From: Vanessa cardui
Taxonomy: Eukaryota > Arthropoda > Insecta > Lepidoptera > Nymphalidae
NCBI RefSeq assembly: GCF_905220365.1
Contig: NC_061152.1
Location: 1,353,001 to 1,417,000, forward strand
Direction of reading: 5' to 3'
Length of the DNA: 64,000 nt
In this document: positions 11,001-21,600 of the stretch, piece by piece
Position numbering within the stretch: the first letter of the stretch is position 1
Layout of the letters: each line of letters starts with the position of its first letter
Notes under the pieces: generated by a model
The model's input: the letters and a program-made list of their open reading frames with translations, nothing else
Database searches by the model: none
What the model was told of the DNA's origin: nothing
Made by a program: the position numbers and the translations under genes

Positions 11001-12242
11001 GGGCCCTTGTATAAGTAAGTTGATTAGGAAATTAGAAAGCCTAGTTTTTTTTTTTTATTGTATAGGTTGGCGGACGAGCATATGGGCCACCTGATGGTAA
11101 GTGGTCACCATCACCCACAGACAATGACGCTGTACGGAATATTAACTATTCCTTACATCATCAATGTGCCTTGGGAACTAAGATGTTATGCCCCTTGTGC
11201 CTGTAGTTACACTGGCTCACTCACCCTTCAGACCGGAACACAACAATACTGAGTATTGTTATTTGGCGGTAGAATAACTGATGAGTGGGTGGTACCTACC
11301 CAGACGGGCTTGTATGCATGCATATGCATATGTTTAATTTCATAGAAATTCTGCCACATTTGTACCACATACCCACATTGGAAGTGTGGTGGAATATGTT
11401 CCAAACCTTCTCCTCAAAGGGAGAGGAGGTCTTAACTCAGCTGTAAGAAATTTATAGGCTTTTGTTTCGTTGTTGTTACAGAATTTCTATGAAATTAGAC
11501 ACATGCAGGTTTCCTTACAATCTTCACCGAGCACAAGATGAATTATAAAGACAAATTAAGCACATGAATATTCAGCGGCGCTTCCCTGGGTTTGAACCCG
11601 CAATTATGGGCTAAAATGCACGCGGTCTGACCACTGAGCCATCATGGTTGATGAGGTTTTTGTATATGTACATGGACAATATAGTAAAGAAACACTGATG
11701 ATTTTAGAAGTTTGCAATGTGATGTCGTAAATAAACAAATTCTGTAGTATATTTAGTATCAGTATTGCACCCATTACCCACTCATCAGATATCCTACCGC
11801 TAAACAACATTACGCAGTATTGTTGTGTTCCGGTTTGAAGAGCCAGTGTAACTACAGACACAATGGACATAACATCTTAGTTCCCAAAGTTGGTGGCACA
11901 TTGACGATGTAAGGAATAGTTAATATTTCTTGCAGCGTCATTGTCTATGGGTGATGGTGACCACTTACTATCAGGTGGCCCATATGCTCGTCCGCCAAAC
12001 AATCCATAAAAAAAACCCGTTTATAAAGGGATATGAAATTTAATATGTACTGTTTTTTTTTTTTTTATTTCAGAAAACTCCAAGTATTGATCAGTAAGAT
12101 GGAATTGATGCGTTGGCTCATTGCGAAACTGGTGACGTCACGAACGGGAGGCTACGACTGGGCCACAGATCCCCACAAACGATTGAATGCCTTGGCATTG
12201 GCAAGGCAGCACCACACTATACAGGATTACACTGAAAGTTGA
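7843..12242 (+). CDS. Four-exon coiled-coil protein, 241 aa; possible CENP-H-like
   Basis: Coding exons are 7843-8026, 8954-9137, 10826-11014 and 12074-12242. They join through GT-AG introns in phases 1, 2 and 2 to 726 nt with no internal stop. Seen in the protein: an N-terminal helical region (MSAFKALRDVSNKFENELRK), a predicted coiled coil encoded mainly by exon 3 (IIEQLQKYREHESQLRHLEA onward), and a C-terminal helix followed by YDWATDPHKRL. Length, coiled coil and a terminal W-A-x-D-P pattern recall CENP-H, a subunit of the inner kinetochore, but this comparison is from memory and weak. No membrane segment or signal peptide. ATTAAA at 12248-12253, six bases after the stop, is a possible poly(A) signal. 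Exon structure is firm; function is tentative. Confidence 0.8.
8265..8573 (-). repeat. SINE-A copy in intron 1 of the coiled-coil gene
   Basis: Complete from the A-rich tail complement (TATGGTATAGGTTGGCG) to CCTACCACCAAGTA. It lies antisense to the host gene. Confidence 0.85.
8954..9137 (+). CDS. Coiled-coil gene, exon 2
   Basis: The acceptor is TGATTTCAG and the donor is AAAGA|GTATGT. It encodes residues 62-122, rich in Thr, Gln and Glu and including TWKIIEQQVVKTLTQ. Confidence 0.85.
9340..9495 (+). repeat. J-tail fragment in intron 2
   Basis: A 5'-truncated end of the LINE family whose fuller copy is at 24.3 kb: GAGTTTCTTGCTGGTTCTTC through AAAAGTGCTTGTAAAAGCC. Confidence 0.75.
9957..10397 (+). 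mobile_element. M2 MITE, copy 2
   Basis: Inverted ends are AATAGGCcgTATTTGAC and GTCAAATAGCCTATT. It contains TGTCACGTGACA near 10112 and TGACGTCA near 10218. It lies in intron 2 of the coiled-coil gene and is uninterrupted, so it is the reference for the split copy at 58973-61006. Confidence 0.85.
10746..10764 (+). repeat. (GA)n microsatellite
   Basis: About nine GA units shortly before exon 3 of the coiled-coil gene. Confidence 0.9.
10826..11014 (+). CDS. Coiled-coil gene, exon 3
   Basis: The acceptor is TTACTTACAG and the donor is TATAA|GTAAGT. It encodes the heptad-rich segment (residues 123-185) of mostly Gln, Glu, Leu and Lys. Confidence 0.85.
11046..11316 (-). repeat. SINE-A copy in intron 3
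   Basis: Starts with a T run complementary to the A tail about 30 bases after the exon 3 donor. Internal deletion of about ten bases near 11165. Confidence 0.85.
11335..11478 (+). repeat. SINE-T 3' half
   Basis: Starts TTTCATAGAAATTCTGCC and ends in the TTG-type tail (GTTTCGTTGTTGTTA). The tRNA-like head is missing. Confidence 0.75.
11481..11648 (-). repeat. SINE-T 5' half, inverted against the previous copy
   Basis: Starts CAGAATTTCTATGAAATTAG and contains the complement of the B box (GGGTTTGAACCCGC). Together with 11335-11478 it makes a tail-to-middle inverted pair, probably two separate insertions. Confidence 0.7.
11652..11757 (-). repeat. G-family fragment
   Basis: Shares ATGGACAATATAGTAAAGAAACACTGAT and the TTCTGTAGTATATTTAGTATC block, each in pieces, with the G copies at 33432, 43665 and 45800. 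Confidence 0.6.
11758..12008 (+). repeat. SINE-A copy, sense to the host gene
   Basis: Runs from GCACCCATTACCCACTC to CCATAAAAAA. It is opposite in orientation to the copy at 11046, so intron 3 can form a large imperfect inverted repeat of SINE-A. Confidence 0.85.
12074..12242 (+). CDS. Coiled-coil gene, exon 4 and stop
   Basis: The acceptor is TTTATTTCAG after a long T run. It encodes residues 186-241, ending GYDWATDP...QDYTES with a TGA stop. Confidence 0.85.
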
Positions 12243-12289
12243 TTTGGATTAAATGTTTTTTGTATTATTTGTTGTTTTATTAACCAACT

Positions 12290-12545
12290 AGCTGCGAATT
12301 TGTAAAACTAATTTAACAAAATAGTTGTTGTGTAGCCTATGTTACTCTTTGTTTTATTAGCTATCTGCCAGTGAAATTCTCGTTAAAATCGGTCCAACTT
12401 TTCCAGAGATTAGTGGGAACAAACCGACAGACCGAATAAAATGTTATTTTGGTATATGTACCGTGTATACATACATATGCATTGAGTAACAAAGGGCTAT
12501 TTTAATACAACAAACAGACACTACAATTTTATTATATTCATAGCA
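12290..12545 (+). repeat. H-family repeat
   Basis: Starts ACTAGCTGCGAATTTG and contains AAAATCGGTCCAAC and GTATATGTACCGTGTATAC. This common lepidopteran AT-rich repeat is possibly a non-autonomous Helitron; the class is not proved from sequence. Confidence 0.6.
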
Positions 12546-12871
12546 TACAGAAGTGGAATAGATGAAAAAAGACAAGAACATAAATAACTTTAATCAGGAT
12601 ATAAACAACTTTAATCATTTACAAATAAACCAAAATAGTTCTAACTTCGATAATATCTTAACATAAATAAATCACCAAACCATACATATTGAAGTAAATT
12701 ACTTACTCAGTTGAGCTTGCAAGTCGAAATAAGACACAAATAACACTTATAGGCACCGTGCTCAATGTCAGTAATTCTACTGTCAAACCACGAAAATAAA
12801 TTCTGAATTTTCGTGTTAATTTGATCTATATAAAATTTTACTGTCACTCCTTTATCATAACCCAGTAATTG

Positions 12872-13033
12872 TCAGAACGTTGGTTTGCCCCATTCTTGTG
12901 CATAATTAGTTTTCGATTCTGCACTTTCTGTAGAATTCACGAATTAGACTAAGGCAAAGACGTGCTTACATTGTCCTGATAGACCTGCTTTGCATTGACA
13001 AATTGCAACTTTGATGTTCTTATTGCAATCAAG
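12872..13033 (-). pseudogene. Decayed SWIM zinc-finger fragment
   Basis: Read on the minus strand after a CTTTTCAG acceptor-like site, the frame gives VAICQCKAGLSGQCKHVFAL, a perfect SWIM pattern C-x-C-x7-C-x-H. A TAA follows after two residues. The frame then continues to NYAQEWGKPTF and a TGA. SWIM domains bind nucleic acid or protein partners in transposase-like and nuclear proteins. The in-frame stop and the lack of flanking coding sequence point to a dead exon or mobile-element remnant. An intact exon with an earlier donor is less likely. Confidence 0.5.
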
Positions 13034-13104
13034 CTGAAAAGACAGGGATAAGATTAAAAATAGAAATAATGGTTTTCTAAAGATATTGTACTAACAATTA
13101 ATTA

Positions 13105-13345
13105 TTAATTATTCTCGCCTCATTGCCTCCACTGGTGACAGGAGGGCTGGTTCGTTTTTTGCCCAGAGGATCGGAATTGCGATTCAACGGGGAAATGCTG
13201 CTAGCATTCTTGCCACCATTGCACGCGGTCAAGATTTATACAGTAACTAGTTTTAGTTCATATTTGTATATATATATTTAAGCATTTAATGTTGTTAATT
13301 CTTATGTTAATAAATATATACTATTACAATAAAAAAAAAACAATT
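13105..13345 (+). repeat. 3' fragment of a non-LTR-like element, copy 1
   Basis: Starts CTCATTGCCTCCACTGGTGA. The encoded block ends like QRGN-type C-termini of insect pol proteins, then an AT-rich trailer and an A run. Related copies lie at 16180 and 17135. Confidence 0.55.
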
Positions 13346-14453
13346 AATTAAAAAAAATACTTATATCAAATACATTTGAAATTTGAAATTTTTGAATAGC
13401 TTTTGGCTTTTGATACATTTTGACCACGCTGCCGATCGTTGTTTATTGGTAAAAAACCATGTTTTATAATTTTAATCATTGTAAAATCATATTTACAGAC
13501 TTGACAGCTGCCAGCCTGCACTAATATGTCTGGGAAGTTTCTTTTTTTACTCGCACGGTGTCTTTAATGTCGGGATTATAACGCCCTCTATTGTTTCTTC
13601 ACGGTGCCTATAACAAATTACAAGTCGCGCCAATATTTACCTTACTGTTCGCGCCCAAAAAGAAGGAATAATGACGGCTTGATACGGTTTCGCGCGCTTT
13701 TGTTTTTTTTTTAATTTTTTTCAGCCAGTTGCATAGTTAAAGGAATCTCCTAAACATATGTATAGATTGGACCTCCAAACAGCAGTACTTAATATTGTTG
13801 AGCCAGTGTCTATGGGCATGTATAATTTGTATGTATTTTTGTTTTTACAACTCATCTTAAAGTTGTACTGTAAGTTGAGTTGTAAAATCAATCAATTAAA
13901 TTAGTTTTATTTTTGGCTTTCCGACTGTAGCTAAGGTGACAAATATTTCGATCACAATATTTAAAACTTCAAATATAGAACTAAAATTTTGTCGTGAATC
14001 GCACTAAATATTAGTTAATTTCACGGATTCCAAGCGCGTTCTCAGTCGTAGTATGATACACATACGAAAACTTCTGTAGATATGATAATAAATTAAGCAG
14101 ATAATATTAATCACATAACATTAATTTGTCACTATATTAATTTACCAATCGATAAATATATTATTTATCTGGTTATTGTATATAATTATATCCTTTGACG
14201 GCCCATCCACGAATCTGGCTTTCTTCCGCCCTGCCCGTTCAAAATCAACCGCCTTTTGTTTTTCTCGTGCCAGGCAGTACCAGTCGCCACACCACGCCAC
14301 GAGAGGAAGTGACGGGAGTCCCACAATACGGTGTCGATAGCCGAATCAATGATCATACTAATAAATGTTATTTGAAGTAAAAACGTATTTACAAAATAAA
14401 GCCGTACTAAATATTATTATTTCAATTCAAATTATATAGTAAGTACATATAAG
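13346..14453. other. AT-rich intergenic stretch
   Basis: No gene or repeat family recognised. Short open frames here lack any conserved motif. Confidence 0.45.
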
Positions 14454-14769
14454 CAATGATGTTGTAGTAAACAGATATGTTATTAACGCGCAAAAAGTGA
14501 AGACTAGAAAACGTCCTAATTGGGACGTTTGCCTTTAGTTGTTTTACGTATACGTTATAATACATCATAATTACGTAGTAATACGTTTTGCGTAATTAAA
14601 ACATCCCTTTAGTTATCCCTTTTACTTACTGTTTTTATCAAGCTATCCATTTTACTTTTAACGAAATGTAAAAATAAACTAAAATAAACGGTCCCCGGCG
14701 CGGCACACTTTTTTCTGTTGTTTAGTATGGATATAACATATCTGTTTATTAGAAATTAGAATATCATTG
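14454..14769 (+). mobile_element. M1 MITE, copy 1
   Basis: Inverted ends are CAATGATGTTGTAGTAAAC and, reversed, CAATGATATTCTAATTTC...AAACAGATATGTTA. Flanks read CATATAAG left, then A plus CATATAAG right (9 bases match if the extra A counts). Internal hairpin is AAACGTCC-taatt-GGGACGTTT. Confidence 0.85.
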
Positions 14770-15121
14770 ACATATAAGTATACTTAAAAAATCATGACAA
14801 TCGTTGTAAACATTTTTTTATTGTTATAAAACAGTTATATTTCGTTCAAAAAAAAAACAATATAATATGTAGTTTAAATTGTTTTTTTTATTGTACATTT
14901 TTATGCGCTGGTGATGATCAAGTAAATAAATACACAGTTATGATTTCGATTTATGTATTTTATTTGTCATAATAAAATTCGTAACTAAAGTATAAAATTA
15001 AACATAACATATTTTGCATTAAATTACTATTATTAATATTTGACAGCTGCGAGAATGTGCTCCTGACAGTTCCGTCATTGAATGAAGTAATTTTTGACAG
15101 TTAAGAATAAAATAATTTAAG

Positions 15122-15429
15122 CAATGATGTTGTAGTACACAGATATGTTATTAACGCGCAAAAAGTGAAGACTAGAAAACATCCTAATTGGGACGTTTGC
15201 CATTAGTTGTTTTAGGTAGTAATACGTTATAATACATCATAATTATGTAGTAATACGTTTTGCGTAATTAAAACATCTAGTTAACCCTTTTACTATTGTT
15301 TTTATCAAGCTATCCTTTTTACTTTTAACGAAATGTAAAAATAAACTAAAATAAACGGTCCCCGGCGCGGCACACTTTTTTCTGTTGTTTAGTATGGATA
15401 TAACATATCTGTTTATTAGAATATCATTG
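15122..15429 (+). mobile_element. M1 MITE, copy 2, just past the end of yellow-A
   Basis: 308 bp with the same ends as copy 1. Flanks are AATTTAAG and AATTTAAC. Its right inverted repeat places AATAAA on the minus strand at 15412-15417, 115 bases after the yellow-A stop. Confidence 0.85.
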
Positions 15430-15531
15430 AATTTAACGTTCTATAATGTAATACAAGGATATTTTAACTTTTTTTGTCAAATGTCATAACCAACTGAAAA
15501 TTATCAGGAACGCGTTCTTTAATTTCTTTGT

Positions 15532-15610
15532 TCATTCATTTTTTTTAAAGTCGAAATACGTAGGTGGGGCTGCGCACACTGTATCCGCGATCAATTCGTT
15601 GACATTACCA
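15532..15610 (-). CDS. Yellow-A exon 11 and stop
   Basis: The acceptor is TTTCTTTCAG. It encodes residues 441-466: [16 protein letters not shown], then FDFKKNE and TGA. The NELIxxTxC block matches the last exon of yellow-B. ATTAAA on the minus strand (15523-15518) lies nine bases after the stop. Confidence 0.85.
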
Positions 15611-18600
15611 CTGAAAGAAAAACAAAATTATATAAAAAAATACTTCATCATAACAACTAGACAATATAACCTGTTAACTTCCAGGCAGGATACATTACAT
15701 ACAAATATAATTGTATTTAACTAATATGACTGTATTTTTTAAATGTTGAAAAAAATTACTACTGAGTTTCTTGCCGGTTCTTCTCGGTAGAATCTACTTT
15801 CCGAAGCGGTGGTAGCTTCACATAAACTTCACTTCACGCTTGTAAAAGCCTTATTGAATAAAGTTCATTTTGATTTAGATTTTTGACAAAAAGATTCAAT
15901 ATGTAGGTATTGTATAAAACTGCAGTTATTTATACATTTAAGAGGACTACCACCCCAGAATCAACGATACCAACTCTTACAGAATATTCGCCCTAAAACC
16001 CTTAAACTATATATTTGTGAAAGGTAATTTAAAATTTTAATTACGTTAGTGTAAGGTCGCTGTTGTATTTATGTATGCTCATTTTATTTACGTATAGCCT
16101 GTTCCTATGAAAGCTATGAAAAATTAAACAGAACTTAAATGTACTTTTTTCACTTAACTACAATATCAAATTACTTTTTTATTCCATTTGCTGTCGAAAC
16201 GCTTGGCCCTTGGAGTAGTGCAAAAAGTTTCATTAAAAGTATAACACCTCTCATTGCCTCCACTGGTGACAGGAGGGTTCGTTTGCCCAGAGGATCGGAA
16301 TTGCGATTCAACGGGGAATACTGCTAGCAATCTTGCCACCATTGCACGCGGTCAAGATTTATACAGTAACTAGTTTTAGTTCATATTTGTATAAGTTGAT
16401 ATATATGGTATATATAGTTGTAGTAATATTATAGTGGTAATTAAAGATTTTTAAACTTTTATTTTAAGCTAATATTCATATAAATTATGTATTGACCGGC
16501 TAAATAAAATTTTTGGATTCTGTATTCAATTAAAATTTTTGTGTTTAAACAGGAAATTGTGTTATAATGAATATAGTTGTAATTACCTATAATAATTATT
16601 ATTTTTTATTAAGAGTGTATCAACCCTAATTATGATGACTCATGGTTTGTTTACTAAAATTCCAGATCGAATGTGGCTGGAGTATAGTTGCAAAATTCGG
16701 ATAGCGGTTTCATCGAGGTTAAAAATGTAATTTTTCGCAAATCCTCGGTAAAAAAATTAAATATAGCTTTGAGCTCCACAGAAGAAAAATAAAAAACATG
16801 GTAACTATCCCGAAATTAATACCTTTAGTAATAAAAATAACCATTTTAATTTAAAATCTTATAAAAAAATAAAAATCTTATATAACAGAATATAGATTAA
16901 ACAATGACATCGTGTCGATTCGCTGTCAGATGTTGTTTGTTTGGCTTTTCTCCTCTTTGTTTGGAATAGATTATACGTTAATTAGTGACCTAATAATAAT
17001 TATAACATTATTTCTAAACTTTGCTAATGAGCTCATACACATATTAATTCCCTCTCAATGTGGAACAAAAACCTTTAGCTGTCATAACTTTGACAGATGA
17101 CATTTAAAATAAAAAGTATTAGTCACTGTATAAATCTTGACCGCGTGCAATGGTGACGAGAATGCTAGCATCATTTCCCCGTTGAATCTCAATTCCGATC
17201 CTCTGGGCAAGCGAACCCTCCTGTCACCAGTGGAGGCAATGAGGCAAAGTGTTATACTTTTTTTTACTCTGATGTTTGTAAAATTAAAAATTTATGAAAT
17301 GACATAAGCAGGCACAGATAATAAAAAAAATACCTGTAAATATAGAAGTTGTACTCGTTGGTGTTAAGTCTCGAATAACCGAACCTGGGTAGCGTATTCG
17401 CCATCACCCATACCTCATCATCAGTGACGTGAAGATCTGGAATATAATTACAACAATTATAATCTTGTATATTGACTAGCATACATACATACTACTACGG
17501 GTGCTTCAGAAAGGACCATCCTAGAGCACAGCCTCAAGACATCTATACATAAACGCGACATCAGAGTCGCCGAGGCCGTGCTCTCTCAGATCAAGCGCGG
17601 ACCAGGATCCGCTGGATTGTAGTAATTCGAATTACACATATACTGCTACATATTTTTGTTATATATTATTTGCTATAGATTATCTATATATTATTTTAAA
17701 ATATTAAAAAAAAAATGTGAGTGTGGGTCACGTCTCCCAAGAAGACGACAAGAATTAAATCTTGCGAAGATCTGCTGATGTTTAGTATAAAATATAAAAC
17801 GCCAAAATATAAAATGTAAAAAAAGGCACGGGCATTTGCGAGCCTGTGGATGTTGTAAAATAAATAAATAAATAAAACATACTACTACTCATGCGTATTA
17901 AATATACTACAAAATATGTTTTAACTGAGAAAATTTGACGATTGGGATGATTGGGTACCTACTTAGACAGCCTGGCTAAAATTTTGGGCTCTATTCCAGT
18001 CTGCCTTATTTCAAAATAACTTTAAAAAAAAACAACAAATTTCTACTACGATAAAAAACTCAAACTAAAAAATTATCGTGATGTGTCAGAAAGTCGTAAG
18101 CGCCATTGGCTGTAATAAAAATTCTCAAAAGAAATGACGTTTCAAAAGTGAGATGCGAGATGACTTCTATAGATGAGTTTTAGATTCATAACACACCTGA
18201 TGGGTAACTCATTCTTTGTCTGTCTTGTGCTAATATCGCAATATTTGACGGATTTAACATTTTCCCTGAATTCCAACAGGACACAGCATCTCTTCCGATC
18301 TCAGCGAAGAAGATGGTACCACTTTTCTGATGGTAGTCGTGCATGGTCGACTGACTGCTGTCACCACGCCTGCCGACGTACTGTGAAAAATTGGAATACA
18401 TTTATAACTAGACTAGCATTTTTAACTTGGCCGTTTCGTAAATTCAAATCGTTTGTAAAAACTATATTGGTAAAAAAGGCATATTATTCGATACAAGATT
18501 TTGTAGATGATAAAAAGCGTGGAGTTAATACCTGTTGACTTCCAGGTAGGATACATTACATACATATATAATTGTATTTAACTAATATGATTGTATTTTT

Positions 18601-21600
18601 TAAATGTTGAAAAAGAGTAACTACTAAGTTTCTTGCGGGTTCTTCTCGATAGAACTTTCCAAACCGGGGGTAGCTTCACTTGTTTGTAAAATGACGATTC
18701 AAAAGTGCTTGTAAAAGCCTACTTGAATAAAGTATATTTTGATTTTTGATTTTATTATACCTTTGTTTAGAGTCCCACTGAATTTGATTGTACAGTCGGG
18801 GTAAGAAAAGGTTCGTCACCTTAAGATCTATTCGTGTACTCAGTACGAGCGATAACCTGCTTTACCGATCGAGAATGACATATTGCGTCGCGTCGTGATG
18901 TTTAGATTCAAAAGGTACTAAGAGCTTAAGACTTGATAAAGGAATGAATTTGAAAACTGACGAAGGTTTTCTTACTCTGCTTGTACTAGGGCGCACTCAG
19001 CGTCCAACACATCTACGTGGAGGAAATGATTTTCCAGCGTATCCAAAAAAAAACCGACTAGTTTCATACTTAATCCTAATCATAACACTCACCGAATATA
19101 AACTGAAATAATTCCGATTGCTCCGTATAGCACGATTCTTTAAAACGCAAGTTGATATGGAGAATTCCTCCGTGCTTATCAGAGGATGGAAGTATGCTGT
19201 CCTGCAGCCGTCAGCTTGGGGTTCAGTCAACGTAATGCTGAAGACTCCATCGCTCCATTGGAAACTTTCACCTAAAAAAAGTAAAGTAACAGCCTGTAAA
19301 TTTCCCACTGGACAAAGGCCTCCTCTCCAATTAATGAGAGGGTTTGGAATATATTCCACGCTGTTCCAATGCGGGTTGGTGGAATGCACGTGTGGCAGAA
19401 TTTCGATGAAATTAGACACTTTGAAAAGGGCTTCGCAAACTCTTGGCCACATTAAGATTCGATCTTGCGCCGTCATTAGAACCATAGTTCATTATGTCAG
19501 CTTTTTATAAAAAAATATAAGGTGCCTAAAGTCTGATATTAAAAATCTGATATTGTTTGTAAAAGATTGCTATTTCTTGCAATTGTACAAACTTTTATTC
19601 CAATCTGTAACGATTTCCAAAGAAGAAAAATCTACACATAAACCCAATAACCTCATTTAATATATTTCTGTGTCATGAAACTATTTAAACAATTTCAAAA
19701 ATGCGATTAAAATAACGCAATTGCGAATTTCTAAGTACCATTAGCGCAAAAAAGTGCTTAGCATGATCGTTCCTTTGCAGCACTTGATGGGGAAATGTGC
19801 AGCTATGGTAAATTTATGGGTTGCTTTTGCTCACCTGCAATATTCAAATTCGCTGCTATAGGGTTGAAATGGAGGTATGCGTGTGTATGTCTCCAGCTGT
19901 CGTTTTCTTTTAGGGAATACACAATAATTCCGAACGTCGTCAAATCCACAACATATGCATACGCGTCACTGCAGTCATCATTTATGTCAACTGTTATAGA
20001 GGCTAGGCCTGAAATCAAAGCAAATTGATTATGTTCGCGCCCACGATATTTATTTTAATAATATCTAAATTAATTTAATTTTAGTTAACATTATTTCATC
20101 ACATATAAAACCTTTTTATTTTACAATATTCGAAAAGAAAAAGTAATGCGTAAAATCGAATGTGATGATCTTCTTTTGTTTTTTTGTTATACACTTACTA
20201 ACTATTAATGACAACGTAACAATGTATAATATTGCAATTATATCAAGATTAAACTAGTTTAAAGCGAATTTTTGTTTGAGTTCGGATTTTTTGAGTTCGG
20301 ACTTCAGTGTCTTAGTAGTTAGACAGAGTATTTGTTACGACAAGGAAGGCCCAGTTTTGGTAATGTCAATCTTAACTTGTATAAGCTTTATTCTCATGAT
20401 ATAGGGAGGATTATTCATATGGATTAATAACAAAATTAATAGTCTAAGACCTCCTCTCCCTTTAAGGAATTTGAGGAGTTACGGTTTGAATTGAAGGTTC
20501 CAATGCGGGTTGGTGACTTGTGATACAATTTTTTTTGTAATTAGTCACGACGATTTCACCGCTGAGCACGAGATGAATTGTAAACACAAATTAAGCATAT
20601 TCAATGGTGCTTGCCTGGGTTTGAACCCGCAATCATCTGTTAATATGCACGCTTTCTAACCACTGGGCCATCTCGGCTCCCTAGTGTATAAATAAAATGC
20701 CTAAAAATATTCCACGTCTACTGTTGACTTGACTCCTCTCATGACATAGGAACTAAAATTCCCACCACGCGATTATGTACGACGGTATGTTCCAAACCTT
20801 CTCATCAAAGGCAGAGGAGGCCTTAGCATTGGGAAATTTAAAGGCTATATATTGATTATTGTACCACACTCATCAGTTATTGTATCACCAAAGGGCCATA
20901 CTTTGTATTGTTCTTTTCTGGTTTGAACAATCAGTGAGTCAGTTTAGTTACAGGCATAAGATATCTTCTGATTGTTGGTGTAGGTATTGGTAAAGTAAGG
21001 AATGGTTAATATTTTATTCACCATCAATGTCTGCGTTGGTGGTTTACAACAACAGCCTTTAAATTCCCACTGCTGGGCTAAAGGCCTCTTCTCCCTTTGA
21101 GGAGAAGGTTTGGAACATATTCCATCACGCTGTTCCAATGCGGGTTGTTGAAATTTGTCACATGCAGGTTTCCTCACGATGTTTGCATGTTGATGCACGC
21201 GTTCTAACCACTGGGTCATCTCGACTCTGTTGGTGGTTTACCATCAGGTAATACCACGGCATAAAATAAAGAACAATAATCACCTGTGGGCGTGTTTTCC
21301 GCTGGTATGTCAGAACTCTTGAATGGATATCTTAAGATCTGCTTGTCAGTTTTCAAATCGAATATAACGATCGCTGGAGTTTGTAACTGTCTGGGGTTAT
21401 CTGAAATAATAAATATAAATTAGCTTCATCATCATCATCAAAGATAGCCTTTTTTCGTCCACTGCTGGACATGCCTCTCCAATAGCACGCCACTGTGATC
21501 GATCTTCGTCTACTCGCATTCAGCTCCTGGCTGCTAGCTGCTAGGAGCTAGAAAATAGCTTGGATGATCTTAAAACTAAAATCTGCAAGATTTTGCTCAT

